Source: Diplosphaera chodatii
Lineage: Eukaryota; Chlorophyta; Trebouxiophyceae; Prasiolales; Stichococcaceae
Reading direction: 5' to 3'
Length of the DNA: 64,000 nt
Assembly: GCA_032358165.1 (NCBI GenBank)
Contig: JAALGY010000032.1
Location: 2,604,001-2,668,000, forward strand
The notes beneath the pieces are model-generated. The model did not search any database and had not been told where the DNA came from. It was given only the letters and a program-made list of their open reading frames with translations. Below are positions 1 to 10,775 of this stretch, piece by piece (positions within the stretch are counted from its first letter, which is position 1; each line of letters begins with the position of its first letter). Both the position numbers and the translations under genes were made by a program.

Positions 1-47
1 AAAGACGTAGGTTGCAGCCTAGAACAGTGCTACGGCAAGGGACGCAC

Positions 48-1856
48 TGCGCAGTTGCAGATGTTGGCACAGGGGGGGCATGTGCCGCTGCAGAATGCCT
101 CCAGCACCTCATCTGCCGCACTTGTCTCAGTGAGCAGGAAACCAAAGCGGTAGATGATACACCTACACAAAGCGAACAGCATCGACACCCTCAGTTGTGC
201 ACACAGGCCCGACACAGAACTGCAGGTGTGCAATGTCTCAGATATCCATGCACTTGCTGCGGCGCAGCACATCGTAGCACAGATATTTGACAGCAGACGA
301 GCAGAAGGCAGACCTCTCGCAGAATGTCTTGGTGCATCCCTCCTGGCTGCAGGGGTGCGCAAGCGTCGCACGCTGGCAGTCGTGGCATGTTGAGCAGACC
401 TGCAATGCAGATGAGCACAGGGTTGGGTGCACCCAGACTGTGTGGCCATAGGCGCCTGTCCTCTCACAGCAGCGGAGAATGCACCAATGCATGCAGGGAC
501 CGTCCCAACATGCTGCAAACTCGGCGCACCCGGTGAACCTTGAGCAGCTTCTGCAGGTCTGCTGAGGAGGTCTGGCGACAGAGTGTCGATCTGATGGCTG
601 CGGCCCTCTCCTTGTCGCGCGTGAGCATCCACTTCCGCAGGTCCTGCGGCGAACCAGCAAAGCAACCCTGAGTCAGCCACGAGAGCTTCCACATAGGTTA
701 CGACTTGCACCAGGTCGTCACATGGTCATGCTCTCCCCACCTGGCCTGTGACAGTGGCGAAGGCCTCGCTGCAGTGCTCCAGGTGGTGGAAGCGCAGCCA
801 CTGCATGACTTGCTGCTGCTGCCACTTGCCGACCAGGGCCTCAATGTGCTGGCGTCCTTGATCAAGGCACTTGTCGTCCTGCAAACATGCTGGGGCCACC
901 CTTCGTTCTACGCTCTGGCGACATATGAATGTTGGTGTTAACTAGGATGCAAGGCAGCACAATCGCCGGGCAACCACATTGCTCGCTCAGCAAGCAGTGC
1001 ACCTGTGCGACAAGCGGGTGCGTGGCAGGGTCAAATCGACCGCCCAGCCAGTAGCACGGTGGGTGTGGCCCCAAAGCGTCACGCAGTTCTTTCGTGGACA
1101 CCTTGATGCCAAACAGGGCATTGACAGCGTCCATGCCAGTGCTGCCGGCGCCAGTCTGCTGCCTGCGCATGACTGCTGGCGGGGAGTGCAGCGGCCCAGC
1201 CGTGGCGGCATCACCGCTGCCGGTTGGCGCTGCGGCATGCCGCTTGCGGGCTGGTCTGCCAGCGTCTCGGTCCTCCACCACGAGCTGCGCAGTGTCATCG
1301 TCACGCTGCTCGCGGTACGTGACAGCCTTGCGTGGACGACTGGAGGAGCGTCGACCCTGTGGGGCCTCCAAAGCTGCTGCGTCTGGTTTTGGCACCGCAC
1401 TGGCAGCCGCTGGCGTGGCAGCTGGAAGCAGCAGAGCTGGCAATGCAGGCAGGGGTACGCCATTTGCCTCCGATGTTGGCGTCACCACCTCGTCGATGGC
1501 ACCCGAGCCGCCCCTGCTGACTACTGCGCCAACCTGTTGGTGCCGCTGCCGCTGCCGCTGTTGCTGCCGCACTGCTGGTGTTTGCTGCTGCACTGCTGGT
1601 GTTCGCCAACCATTCGGGACCAGCTGAACAGGCTCAGGGCATGGCCCCGGCGTCGGTAGCGGCAGCTGGGTCGCGCTGTGATGCCGAGCGGGTGCCACCT
1701 TCTGGCGGACCCTGCGCGGCGACTGCTCATCGTGCGCGGCCGGCTGCCGTTGCCGTTTGTTCGCAGCAGGTGCTCGCGTCCGACCACCTTAAAAGTTCGC
1801 TGCATCATTAGTGCTGTAGCTGGCTGACCACGCAGCGACCGGAACAACAGCTCAGT
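48..1856 (-). CDS. CDCA7-type 4CXXC-R1 zinc-finger protein (partial, 3' end outside window)
   Basis: Exons (minus strand, transcript order): 1788-1856, 1003-1722, 741-878, 539-643, 314-399, then 48-162 continuing off the window edge. The last three join into a cysteine-rich module: VCSTCHDCQ, then EGCTKTFCER, then a second half ending in CPPCANICNC. This is the signature of the zf-4CXXC_R1 domain of the CDCA7/JPO family, nuclear proteins known in animals and plants to recruit the HELLS/DDM1 remodeller to chromatin. Upstream exons carry a Gln/Ala/Pro-rich basic linker and an alpha-helical segment. The zinc finger lies close to the C-terminus, as in the family. The 5' part is unresolved, and the open low-complexity region at 2.1-3.8 kb may belong to the same gene. 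Domain assignment is strong; the exact chromatin role is inference. Confidence 0.7.
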
Positions 1857-2095
1857 CTGCAGGACACAGGTGCCACTGGAAGTCAAACAGCAGCGGAAGT
1901 GAAGAGCTGCGTCACCTGCAGTCCTAAGCGCGTGAAGCGGCTCGGCACTGCCCTGCTGTGCAGAGGCTTCCGTCGGGCGCTCCGCTCCCCGTCGCTTGCT
2001 GTCCTGCAAGGCCACACACACTTGTCTGTATCGCATTTACTCCACTGCAGTACGACCGTGTAGGCCCCCTGCCATCTTTGTACCATCTGTAGGTT

Positions 2096-3789
2096 TCATG
2101 GTGTGCAGGAAATCACCCGTGCAGTTGGCTGTGGAGATTGCCCAGCCGCCGTCGCATGTCCGCGCATGGCGGTGGCGCTGGTACGCGGCTGCCTTGGCTG
2201 CGGGTTGGCACTGCTCATAGTGGCTGCGGCGCGCTCGACATGAGCAGGTGGCGGTGCAGCCGCCTTCACCCCTGCAGGTGCAGCGCCCTGTGCCTGGGCA
2301 GGCCGCCTGCTTGCTGGCTTTGTTTTGAGAGCAATGGTAGGCAGTGCTGCTGGCGACAGTGTGGCCGCAGCGCCACCATCAGCAAGCACCGGCTGTGCCT
2401 TTGCTGGTCGTGTGCTGACCGTTCCGCAGGCCGCTCTATCTGCGCTGCGCAATCGTGTTGCGAGTGCTGACTCTGGTGCCGCCAGTAGTGCAGCTGCATT
2501 AGCGAGCTCCGCGACAACGGGGTCCCGGCGGCGGTGGTGCCGTGGTTTGGCTGTGGGTGCCAACTGTGATGCAGTGGCAGGTGCACCAGCAGCTGGAGGC
2601 GCGGCAACCGCAGGCGTCCCCCGTTCCCCAGCTGGCATTGCGCTGCCTGCAGTTGGCCCTGCTGCCTGAGCCTGCTGCATCAACTCCAGTCTCTTCTGTT
2701 TGAGAAGCGCCCGCAGACCCTCTGTGGTGGGACGGCGGGGCAGCTCATCAATGGTCGCCGCTCGAGCAAGTGCATCCCGCCAAGCCTGCTCGTCAAGCTT
2801 GCCGTGGGGTTCTTTTGATGCCACCGCTGGGGCTCCTACGACACCAATGCGCGGTGATGCTCCTCCTGCTGGTGCTGAGCCTTTGGGCACAGGCACTGCG
2901 GCCTGCTGCACTTCAGGCGCTGAAGCTGCTGCGCTGCTGTGACTCACTGGGCTGCCATTCAGGGGGGTTTGCTGCTGCTGTAGCTCCAGCTGTTGCAACC
3001 CTGGCGCTGCTGCTACAGGCTTCTGCTTACGGCGCTCCAGCTGCTGCTGCAGCCTTGCCTCTGCTTCTGCCGCCTTTTCCACACAGTTGCGCGCAGACTG
3101 ACGCCTTGGCGACAGCTGCATCGGATGCGCCGGGCTGCTGGGTGGCTGGGGGCACCCGCCCGTGGGCTCTGACACAGCCGCTGCCTCGTTTGGCGAGCTG
3201 TAGCCTGTGTACGTGTGGCCGTGCGCCAAGCGACGTGTGGATACTCCGCCTGCCGCAAGTGGTGCCGCCGCCGCCGCCGCTGATGCCATCGCGCTTACAG
3301 TTCCATGCGGCTGCCGTCCAGGCAAGGATGTCGCAGCGAGTGCAGCGATGCCAGCCCGCGTGTCTGCTGGCTGCTGAAAGACTCGGGAAGGTGCCGCTGC
3401 ACGATTCACAGCATCTGCGGGCAGCAGAGCTCTATATTCAAGCCAGTGTGAGACTCGTAGGTGCATCACAAGCCGAAATCCGACGTCAGAAGGGCGAACG
3501 CCACTGCACCTGGCACAGGTGGAAAGCTTGGCGCGTGCGCGTTTCCGGCTGCAGCAGGACCCGTTCTGCCCTGGCTGCGCCGTTCAACCGGCATGTGCCT
3601 CACTGCTGCGGCAGTATGTGTGCCGGATGCAAGACCCGGGGTTGCTGCCGAGGTGCCGAAGAAAGGAGTGTCTTCTCTCTCAGGCAATCTAGGGGCGGTG
3701 ATGGCCACTTCTGGCGCCTGATAACCGCTCAAGGCCTTCTGTGACCATCGTGTCGAGAACCTTATTTCAGGAGCATGTTGCGGCATCAT
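2096..3789 (-). CDS. Low-complexity open region, probable N-terminal exons of the CDCA7-like gene
   Basis: A long open frame (2096-3469) rich in Ala, Pro, Gln and Arg is preceded by an open stretch starting with ATG at 3789 (adjacent ATG at 3786). It contains short charged helical pieces such as KAAEAEARLQQQLERR and no domain I recognise. It lies directly upstream, on the same strand, of the zinc-finger exons, and CDCA7 relatives have long disordered N-termini, so it is probably the start of that gene. It could instead be a separate gene. Long open frames also occur on the opposite strand here because of base composition, so the frame length alone proves little. Transcript reads spanning 1.86-2.1 kb would decide. 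Confidence 0.35.
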
Positions 3790-4127
3790 CACGTTTCCGA
3801 TGCATGATTGCTGTCAGTGCTCAGACTGATTAGCAGGGTTCTTCTGGCTGCTGCAGGTCTGCAACGCGCAGCACGATTGACCAAGTGTACATCATCGCTG
3901 GCAGGGCTGGAAGCACCTCCACGTCACTATGACTTCTTAAGACCCTGCGCCACACTGGCAAGCAAGTGTGCGACGCTTTTGTCATCTTGGAGTTGCAGTC
4001 TACCTGCGCACGTCCAGCCTGGTTCACCCAGGCGTTGCCGTTGAGCAGTGTCACACAATGCTCTACCTGCACGGCAAAACCTCTTAACACGAGGTGGTGG
4101 GGTGCGACCGAGCGATCCTGTCTCCAC

Positions 4128-5228
4128 ATGGGTGGGCGACGGGACAGGGCTGTGACCGTCGCCAGTGGCAAGGCCCCCGGCCTGCAGCGCATCAGCCGGC
4201 ACGCGTCGTCGCGGCCGGTCACCAGGAGCAACACAGCCACGGGCATGTCGGCCGTTCTGCAGCGGGACATGCTCGGAGAGGTGCTGAAGTTCCTGACACC
4301 ACGGGAGCTCGCTGGGTGTGCAAGTGTGTGCAGCACCTGGCGGGACGTGGCGCTGTCAGCTGCGCTCTGGAAGCCTCACTGTGAGGTGAGGACATGGCAT
4401 GACCACGCACAGCAGCGCCAGGTCTGTAAATGTTCAACCGTGGGCATGCTTGATCGCCTGCGGGCTGTGATGCAGGAGCTTTGGCATGCCAAGGTGTACG
4501 TGCCTGCTCGACAGCTGGCTGTTGCGGGCAGCCTGACGTATGCCCAGGCGTATGTGCAGTCGCTGCGGCATGCAGCAGCCCAGCACATCACGATGCCAGA
4601 GCTGTGCGGCTTCCGCTGGCTGTTCAGGTACAGTAGCAATGCTCGCTCAGCACGTGCACGAACGCGCCAGGGTCACGGCCTGTCCATCAGCCTCTACATG
4701 CATGCGACCGTGTGTTCGATAAACTGTCTGCACAGGTTCAAGCTCAGCGCCGGCTCGTTCTTTGTTGAGCACGACCCATATTGGAATGGCCGCGGCCCAA
4801 TGATGAAGCGGTACTATCATCCTGACGGCAGCATAACCTGCGACGACGGGGACCCGTTCTTCTCGGACCATGAAGACCGCTGGCGGTTCACAAAAGTGAG
4901 CGTTTGCAGGCACCATGGAACAGGCGAACCATCTGGCCCATATGCGACATGTTGGACGTGCTCAAGCTGACTTCTAACCAATGGATGAGTGTGCCGCAGA
5001 CAAAGCAGGGAAGGCCTGGGCACTTTGTGAAAGTCAACCACTGGTGAGTCTGCTGGCATGCTTTATAACACACGAGCAGTGAGACATCCTGCGTCAGGAA
5101 GCAGCCCTTCATGTTTTGCCGTTGCGCATTGCAGGCCTTCCCTTGAGATGTCACGGGATCCTGCCACATGGGCCCTCAAGCTGGAGAACGAATGGGTCGA
5201 GATGATATGGGAAGAGTGCCTGCATTAG
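4128..5228 (+). CDS. F-box protein
   Basis: Five exons: 4128(or 4245)-4385, 4476-4627, 4736-4895, 5000-5043, 5135-5228, all phase-consistent. The first exon encodes an F-box: MLGEVLKFLTPRELAGCAS followed by VCSTWRDVALS, then WKPHCE. F-boxes bind Skp1 and place the protein in an SCF ubiquitin ligase. The remaining ~145 residues include ITMPELCGFRWLFRFKLSAG, a glycine/aromatic segment with a DGS turn, and a Trp/Glu-rich tail ending WVEMIWEECLH. These resemble the C-terminal domain of a small plant/algal F-box family without LRR or Kelch repeats. Two in-frame ATGs exist (4128 and 4245); the second sits immediately before the F-box. The substrate is unknown. Its 3' end converges on the PSMD9-like gene. 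Confidence 0.75.
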
Positions 5229-5648
5229 GGAACCGCTCGGATGTAAGCCTGCAAGGCAGTCTGCAGTTGCTCGGCGCAGGCGTGGTTGTTGCCGCCGCCT
5301 GACGATGTGACCTGGCTGCTTCACTGTAGTTCTGTCTGCCTGCTGGCTTGCTATGCTGACAGCAAGCGAATTCTCGGTGTCTTTTTGGGGGCCATCATCT
5401 TTGTATTCTTTGATTGTCTACTTGCAAATTTGACAGATCAACTGGGCAATGCTAACTGGGTGTTGTCGATGGCGAGGTTGCTGATTTTGGTGTCTTCCTT
5501 TGGTCACAATTTGTGGTCATGCAGACCTCATGATGAGTACAGCATCGTTGGCCACCTGCAAACCACATGTCTGCATTGTCGACTATCCATAGGCATGTCA
5601 GACCGCTGACGCGCTGCTCTGCCCCTATGGTTTATATCCTCAATAGCG
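5229..5648. other. Convergent intergenic region
   Basis: This lies between the stop codons of the F-box gene (plus) and the PSMD9-like gene (minus), so it should hold both 3' untranslated regions. A short plus-strand open frame with hydrophobic residues (5286-5609) has no recognisable domain and no convincing splice partners. A search for PDZ-encoding sequence belonging to PSMD9 on the minus strand found nothing convincing. Confidence 0.5.
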
Positions 5649-6215
5649 TCAAGTCTGGGCGCGCGCTGCTGCGTGTAGTGCGTGCAGGCGGTCCTCAATT
5701 TGACCGGTGACGGCCTTGACATCGTTCGTGAGGCCTGTGTACGATATGCGCAACAGACTTACGAGGCGTGTTGTCATCGCGATATGTAACACGCCAGATC
5801 CTGCCACAACATGCGAAACATCAAGTGACGCACATGCAATTGCCTGACGGTCATTGCGGATCTCGAAGGCATCGCTGCGCGGGAAGCCCTGCGTCAGAAG
5901 AGCTGCTGTGAGAACCTTTACCGCCGTTCAATGCACGGGCGTGATAGATCACCCAAGCCTTTGTGCCATGGAAGGCACCCTAAGAACGTGCTGCGGCACA
6001 TGCTGCACGTCGAGCTGATGATGAGGTCAACAGCGCAGCCACAGCACCTCGCTGTCAACGAGACGTCCGTGAAGGCCGGCGCCCGAAGCGTCTAGTCTGG
6101 CTGTGGCAACCGCCAGCTCCTGCTCGAGCGCATCGCGCTGCGACATGAGCGCCTTTGCCTCAGCCTTGAGGGCTGCATTGGCATCCTGCTTCTCGTCTTG
6201 CCTGGCCTCCACCAT
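5649..6215 (-). CDS. PSMD9: 26S proteasome assembly chaperone Nas2/p27 (PSMD9), PDZ-less
   Basis: Three exons (6048-6215, 5834-5888, 5649-5734) join in phase to a protein of about 102 residues. It begins with a coiled-coil segment (LMSQRDALEQELAVATARL), passes through the family hallmark LVDSEGFPRSD, and ends in LTNDVKAVTGQIEDRLHALH. These match, in order, the N-terminal helical domain of PSMD9/Nas2, the chaperone that holds the Rpt5 ATPase tail during assembly of the 19S base. The usual C-terminal PDZ domain of roughly 90-100 residues is absent: a TGA follows shortly after the helical domain. The start is the first ATG of an exon whose beginning matches plant homologues. The family call is confident; the loss of PDZ needs transcript support. 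Confidence 0.8.
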
Positions 6216-6899
6216 CGTGATCTAGTGGCGTTTCAATTTGCTCAAGTATTCCTACACATGTCTAGGAGGCATGTGATGTAAGTCCTGCTACTGCCATGTG
6301 CCCATCCCGAGTGGTCTGCTGACGTTATTGCAGGGCTTCAAGGCGCAGAGTGGCCACCTTCACTTGAAACCCTCGGTCATGCACGTGATGGTGGTGTAAT
6401 AATGCCTTGTGTATTGCTCAGACGGGCATTGGCGAGATGAAACATGACTCTCTGGTCGCGGCTCAGTGTCATCGACAGCTGCCTACAGCATCCTGTGTCC
6501 GCGCAATGACAAATGGAGTGGACAGATGCTGCCCTCCTGCGCAGTGTGTTCGGGAGCCTGCACAAGCTGAATCGTCGCTGTTGATGCAGAGGGTCGAAGA
6601 CGCCTGCCTGCTGCGGGCATGCTCAAGCGAGATGGACAGGCGAGATATCACAGAAGAGTGTCCAGCCAGTTCCATGCCATCTCAGGGCCCTCAACTGCTG
6701 CACAAAACAGGGCCGCCACACAAACCATGATATGGCGGGCTTGATGCATGGTCTGACAGCGCATTCCAACAAATCCCACGTCTAATCTATGAAATGCGCC
6801 GGCCTACCATAGCAAGACACCATGCGTTTCCCGAATACTTGGTCCGAACAACCCAAGGCTGCCTTGGTCCAGGCCCAACAGCCCAGCACCGCAGGTCGC
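6216..6899. other. Intergenic: PSMD9 promoter side and LHCA3 3' UTR
   Basis: This 680-bp interval lies upstream of the PSMD9-like start and downstream of the LHCA3 stop; both genes are on the minus strand. Scattered open frames on both strands show no recognisable domain. I see no RNA gene, repeat or mobile element. Confidence 0.4.
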
Positions 6900-7784
6900 T
6901 CAGTTGCCACCCGCCGCATAGCCCAGATTGGTCAAAATGTTGTGTCCGAAGGGGTCTGCAAGGTGCTGCTTCAGGTTCTCGTATGGTCCAACGCCTGTGA
7001 GGATGGCCTGTGCGCCGTACCCGAAGACTGCCAGCATTGCAAGACGACCATTCTTCAGTTCCTTGGTCTTCAAGGTCTTCATCTCTGCCTCCGACTTGCC
7101 AAGGTTGAAGACATTGAAGAACTGGCCGCCGGGGTACCGGGCATCGCCGCTGCCCTTGAGTGCCTGCTCCATGCCCAGGAAGTACTGCTCACCCTGGGAT
7201 CCAGGGTGGCGGTAGTCCTGCCACCGCTTGAGCTCGGCAAACTGGACGAGGATGACCTCAATCCAGAACAGCGAGAAGGGGTCGATCCAGTAGCTCTTGT
7301 ATATGCCGAGCGGCGGGATCAGGCCCGACCTCCACCACATCACCTCCTCTGTGCTCTGCGGGATGACGCCAACATTGGAAAGGATCTCCGGTGCGATGAT
7401 GCCAGCGGCGCCCAGCATCGCCCAGCGTGCGTGGATCACCTCGCTGTACGTCAGCCACTTGGGGTCGACGAACCCGCCAGCACCCTCCGGGTCTGACAGA
7501 CCCAGCGGATCAAAGCCGTAGTCTGCTGGGAGGGAGCCATCCAGGTAGCTCAGGGACTGCTCGCTGGCGAAGAACAGGGTGTCCTTCGAGCGGTCGACCT
7601 TCTGGACCTTGGCGTTGGCAGTGCCCTCCTTGTTCTCGTCGGCTGCCTGGCCCCTGCTGGCCTCCTGCTGCTCCTCGGCCCGCACCACCAGGCGAGCACC
7701 CCGCTGAGCCTTCGGCCTGGCGTTTGCCGCCACGAGCTTTGCCGACAGGGGCAGCCCGCTGCGGATCAGCATCGAGGCGTTCAT
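6900..7784 (-). CDS. LHCA3: Photosystem I light-harvesting chlorophyll a/b protein Lhca3
   Basis: An intronless 294-codon gene. An Arg/Ala-rich plastid transit peptide (about the first 35-50 residues, ending near RLVVRAEE) precedes the mature protein. Lhca3-type hallmarks follow: [36 protein letters not shown], helix 1 with [14 protein letters not shown], and helix 3 with [17 protein letters not shown]. The Glu and Arg residues that form the crossed ion pairs and ligate chlorophyll are present in both helices. The protein binds chlorophyll and carotenoid in the thylakoid as part of the LHCI belt of photosystem I. It is head-to-head with VTE4, about 560 bp apart. The absence of introns contrasts with most neighbours. 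Confidence 0.95.
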   Translation of the reverse strand: MNASMLIRSGLPLSAKLVAANARPKAQRGARLVVRAEEQQEASRGQAADENKEGTANAKVQKVDRSKDTLFFASEQSLSYLDGSLPADYGFDPLGLSDPEGAGGFVDPKWLTYSEVIHARWAMLGAAGIIAPEILSNVGVIPQSTEEVMWWRSGLIPPLGIYKSYWIDPFSLFWIEVILVQFAELKRWQDYRHPGSQGEQYFLGMEQALKGSGDARYPGGQFFNVFNLGKSEAEMKTLKTKELKNGRLAMLAVFGYGAQAILTGVGPYENLKQHLADPFGHNILTNLGYAAGGN

Positions 7785-8341
7785 GCTGATCGACTACTTG
7801 AGTGCACCTCGCGCCGCACGCTGAGCCTCCTGGAATGCTGCTCAGCGCGGATCAACAAGTCGCGATAAGCCAGATTTCAGACGGGACACTAGGACAAAGG
7901 CCCGTGGGACGGTATCCAACACTGAAGACTGGCATCGGGTGTCTTCACTCAGAATCCAGCTGCACGTTGGCGCTCGGCAATCTGCAAGCATTTCGGCAAG
8001 GGAACTCGGACGACTGCGTGTGCAAACGTCCGCAAACAGTTCTGGATCGGTAGGCTTGCCGAGAAGCGTGAGTGGCGTAAAGTGTTCAAGTTTGTTTCGG
8101 CAATTGCAGGCCATCGTGGTCTGATTGTCACGTGTCAGAACTGCAACCCGCCATTTTCTGGTTATCTAGGTCAGCACTTGGAAAGAGCCAACTTGGCAAG
8201 TCGATATCAGATGCAGCGGTCGTGTCACATGCATGCACAGCCCATGCTCCCGCAGCATGCTGGGCAAACCATCGCTGCCAGGTGCGGAGAGTGCGTAGGA
8301 CAAAGGATGCGCAGCATCCTCGTCAGTATGATGTTTCGAGC
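7785..8341. promoter_or_regulatory. Divergent promoter region LHCA3 / VTE4
   Basis: This 557-bp interval separates the ATG of LHCA3 (minus) from that of VTE4 (plus). It must hold the promoters and 5' leaders of both photosynthesis-related genes. I see no clear TATA box and do not assign individual elements. Confidence 0.5.
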
Positions 8342-10463
8342 ATGCGAAACGCGTTGATGCCACCCTGCACCCCACAGCCCTCTGTTTCAACCGTAGCACA
8401 CAGCCGCAGAAAGCTGCAAACCGGGCTGCACTGCAGGAGGCTTCATGCTGCTTCGGCTGTGCAGCTGGCAGCGGACGGGCGTGCTCCCAGGCGGGGCTCG
8501 AAGTTGCGGATGCACGCCTTGGTGAAGGAAGCGCAGGACAACAGGGCGCTCAATGACGGAATTGCCAAGTTCTACGATGAATCATCTGGCCTCTGGGAGG
8601 ACATGTAAGCCCAGCATGGGGATTCTGGCATATGTGTCCACCGTCTGTATGTGTGCTCGGTGTGCCAAACCTGCTAAATGCTCCCATCACCACAGCGCAT
8701 TCATCGACGATGTTCCCCAACTTTTCAGGTGGGGCCAGCACATGCACCATGGGTACTATGAGCCGGGCAAAAAGGTGAGCAACCAGCAGGCGCAGATCGA
8801 CATGATCGAGCGCACACTGGACTGGGCGGGCGTCAGTTCCGTCAGGAACGTGAGTACCACTGCCGCTTGCCTGGAGCCTGTGCCTGTTGACCGGTCGCAA
8901 GATGCTACTCCACACGCGGGCCAGGCCTCCCGATTGGCTTAAGTGGCTCTTGGCACTGCGCAGACTGTGGACGTAGGCTGTGGCATTGGTGGCAGCAGCC
9001 GGCACATAGCAGCAAAGTATGGCAGCTCTGGCAAGGGTGTCACCCTCAGCCCAGTCCAGGTGCAACCGCCTTGGCCATGTGGCGCTGTGATGCAGCCGAG
9101 TGTGTTGAGTTCTGACCAAGAGACTGGTACTGACTGTGAGCAAAAGGCAGGTTGTGCGGCACCTGGTCGCAGGCAGCCCGGGCCAACGCCCTCACAGCAG
9201 AGCAGGGCCTCGATGAACGTGTATCTTTCCAGGTTGCTGACGCCCTGCACATGCCCTTCTCAGACGGTGGGCACGCCAGGGCTTGCTGTTGAGCTGGGCA
9301 TGGTCATTCACATGTCACTTGTACTGTGACAAACTGGCCGTAAATCCTGCAGCATTCCGCAGCTTTCGTGCTGTCGGGCAGGCGAGTTCGACCTGGCATG
9401 GTCGATGGAGAGTGGTGAGCACATGCCAGACAAGCAGCAGTTTGTGAACGAGCTGGTGCGCGTCATCGCTCCTGGCGGCCGCATCATCATTGTCACCTGG
9501 TGCGTGTTGTGCAGTCCCGTTGAGCACTGTCGTTTGATGATCAGCAGGCACTGCAGATGCATCCGCACGGGTTTCTGCCTTGCTACATGTACAGCATCTG
9601 CCCTTCCTCCATTGCCTTCAGAGAAACCACAACAACCCACCAAACTACAGAAGGATGCGAGCGTCTGCTGGTCGCAGGTGCCACCGGGTGCTGGAGGAGG
9701 GGGAGGCGGCGCTGCCCGGGCGGGAGCAGGCGCTGCTGGACCGCATCTGCAGCGCGTACTACCTGCCCGCCTGGTGCTCCATTGCAGACTACGAGCGCCT
9801 GATGCGCGATGCCGGGATGCAGGTGCGGCCCCTAGGGCCTGCGCCGCTGGTCTACCACCTGTACATGAGATACGAGCTCACCAGCATGCCACCCCACAAG
9901 CATGTTCTACCGGCAGGTATATCTGTTGCCCTGCACAGCATGAATTGCACTGGAGATCCTCCGCCATCACCATGCAGGACATCAGGACCGAGGACTGGTC
10001 CGACGCCGTGTCGCCGTTCTGGCAAGCTGTCATCCAGTCGGCGCTCTCTGCAAAGGGTGTCTCTGGGCTGCTGCGTGCTGGCTGGACTACCATCAAGGTG
10101 CCGATGCAGGGCCCTCGATGTGCATGGAGGTCGTGCTGCTACCAACTGCAGCCTGCCTGTCAACGCTATGCGAGCGCTTGTCATCATGGTTGTGACCCAT
10201 GCTGCTGTGCAGGGAGCTCTGGTGATGCCATTGATGGCGCGGGGTCTCAGCACGGTGCGTGTATACATGGTGGCGCGATTTTGCAGAGAGGCATGCGGAA
10301 GCATCTGCCCTTGGAGCATACCATCGAGCTTGAGGACACCAGTGCTCTTTCAGCCAGCCCATATGCAGATGCGTCTGCTATTGCTTGTCTGACTCTGGGT
10401 GTCCATGCTGACATGCAGGGCACCATCAAATTCAACCTGATCACTGCTGTGAAGCCAACATGA
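8342..10463 (+). CDS. VTE4: Gamma-tocopherol C-methyltransferase
   Basis: Nine exons: 8342-8604, 8729-8849, 8964-9059, 9173-9266, 9382-9499, 9678-9822, 9978-10097, 10213-10254, 10419-10463; every junction keeps phase. An N-terminal Arg/Ala/Ser-rich plastid transit peptide is followed by FYDESSGLWEDMWGQHMHHG, SAM motif I VDVGCGIGGSSRHIA, WSMESGEHMPDK, the post-motif segment GGRIIIVTWCHR and AYYLPAWCSIADY. The enzyme transfers a methyl group from SAM to gamma-tocopherol (or delta-tocopherol) in the last step of vitamin E synthesis in the plastid. MPBQ and sarcosine methyltransferases are relatives, but the HMHHGYYEPG and YYLPAWCS segments fit VTE4. It shares an upstream region with LHCA3 and converges on the Rab-like gene. 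Confidence 0.9.
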
Positions 10464-10775
10464 GTTCTGCAAGATAGGGCAAGCAGCAGGAGCCGTGGAG
10501 TGCGGCAGGTTGCTGCAGGATGAAAGTCATGTCACTTGATAGACTTCTGTGCACTGAGCACTGAATTCAGCGCATTTTATTGCACCACCTGAGTGTCAAA
10601 ACCTGCAGATACATGCAAAGACACAGCACAAACCTGGTTTGCTGGGTTCAGCCTGGTGAAGCACACCACATATCCTAGTCTCGATTGACCCGATGCGCCG
10701 GCACACTACAAACCAACCAACATGCAGCAGCCACACGGGACTGGTGCGTCTGAAGGCAGCAGCATGCCGCCATCA
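10464..10775. other. Convergent 3' region VTE4 / Rab-like gene
   Basis: This 312-bp interval holds the 3' ends of the two converging genes. I see no additional gene. Confidence 0.4.

Noticed and set aside
2770..3744. Long plus-strand open frame (324 codons)
   Set aside because: It is antisense to the Ala/Gln-rich minus-strand frame; both are long because of GC-rich trinucleotide-like composition. It has no recognisable motif and no supporting splice partners.
5286..5609. Plus-strand open frame with hydrophobic residues
   Set aside because: Sits in the 3' UTR of the F-box gene; the hydrophobic text is not matched by a start context, splice sites or a known family.
9405..10463. Single 352-codon open frame through the VTE4 region
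   Set aside because: Reading it unspliced destroys the methyltransferase motifs; the spliced VTE4 model with nine exons is clearly better.
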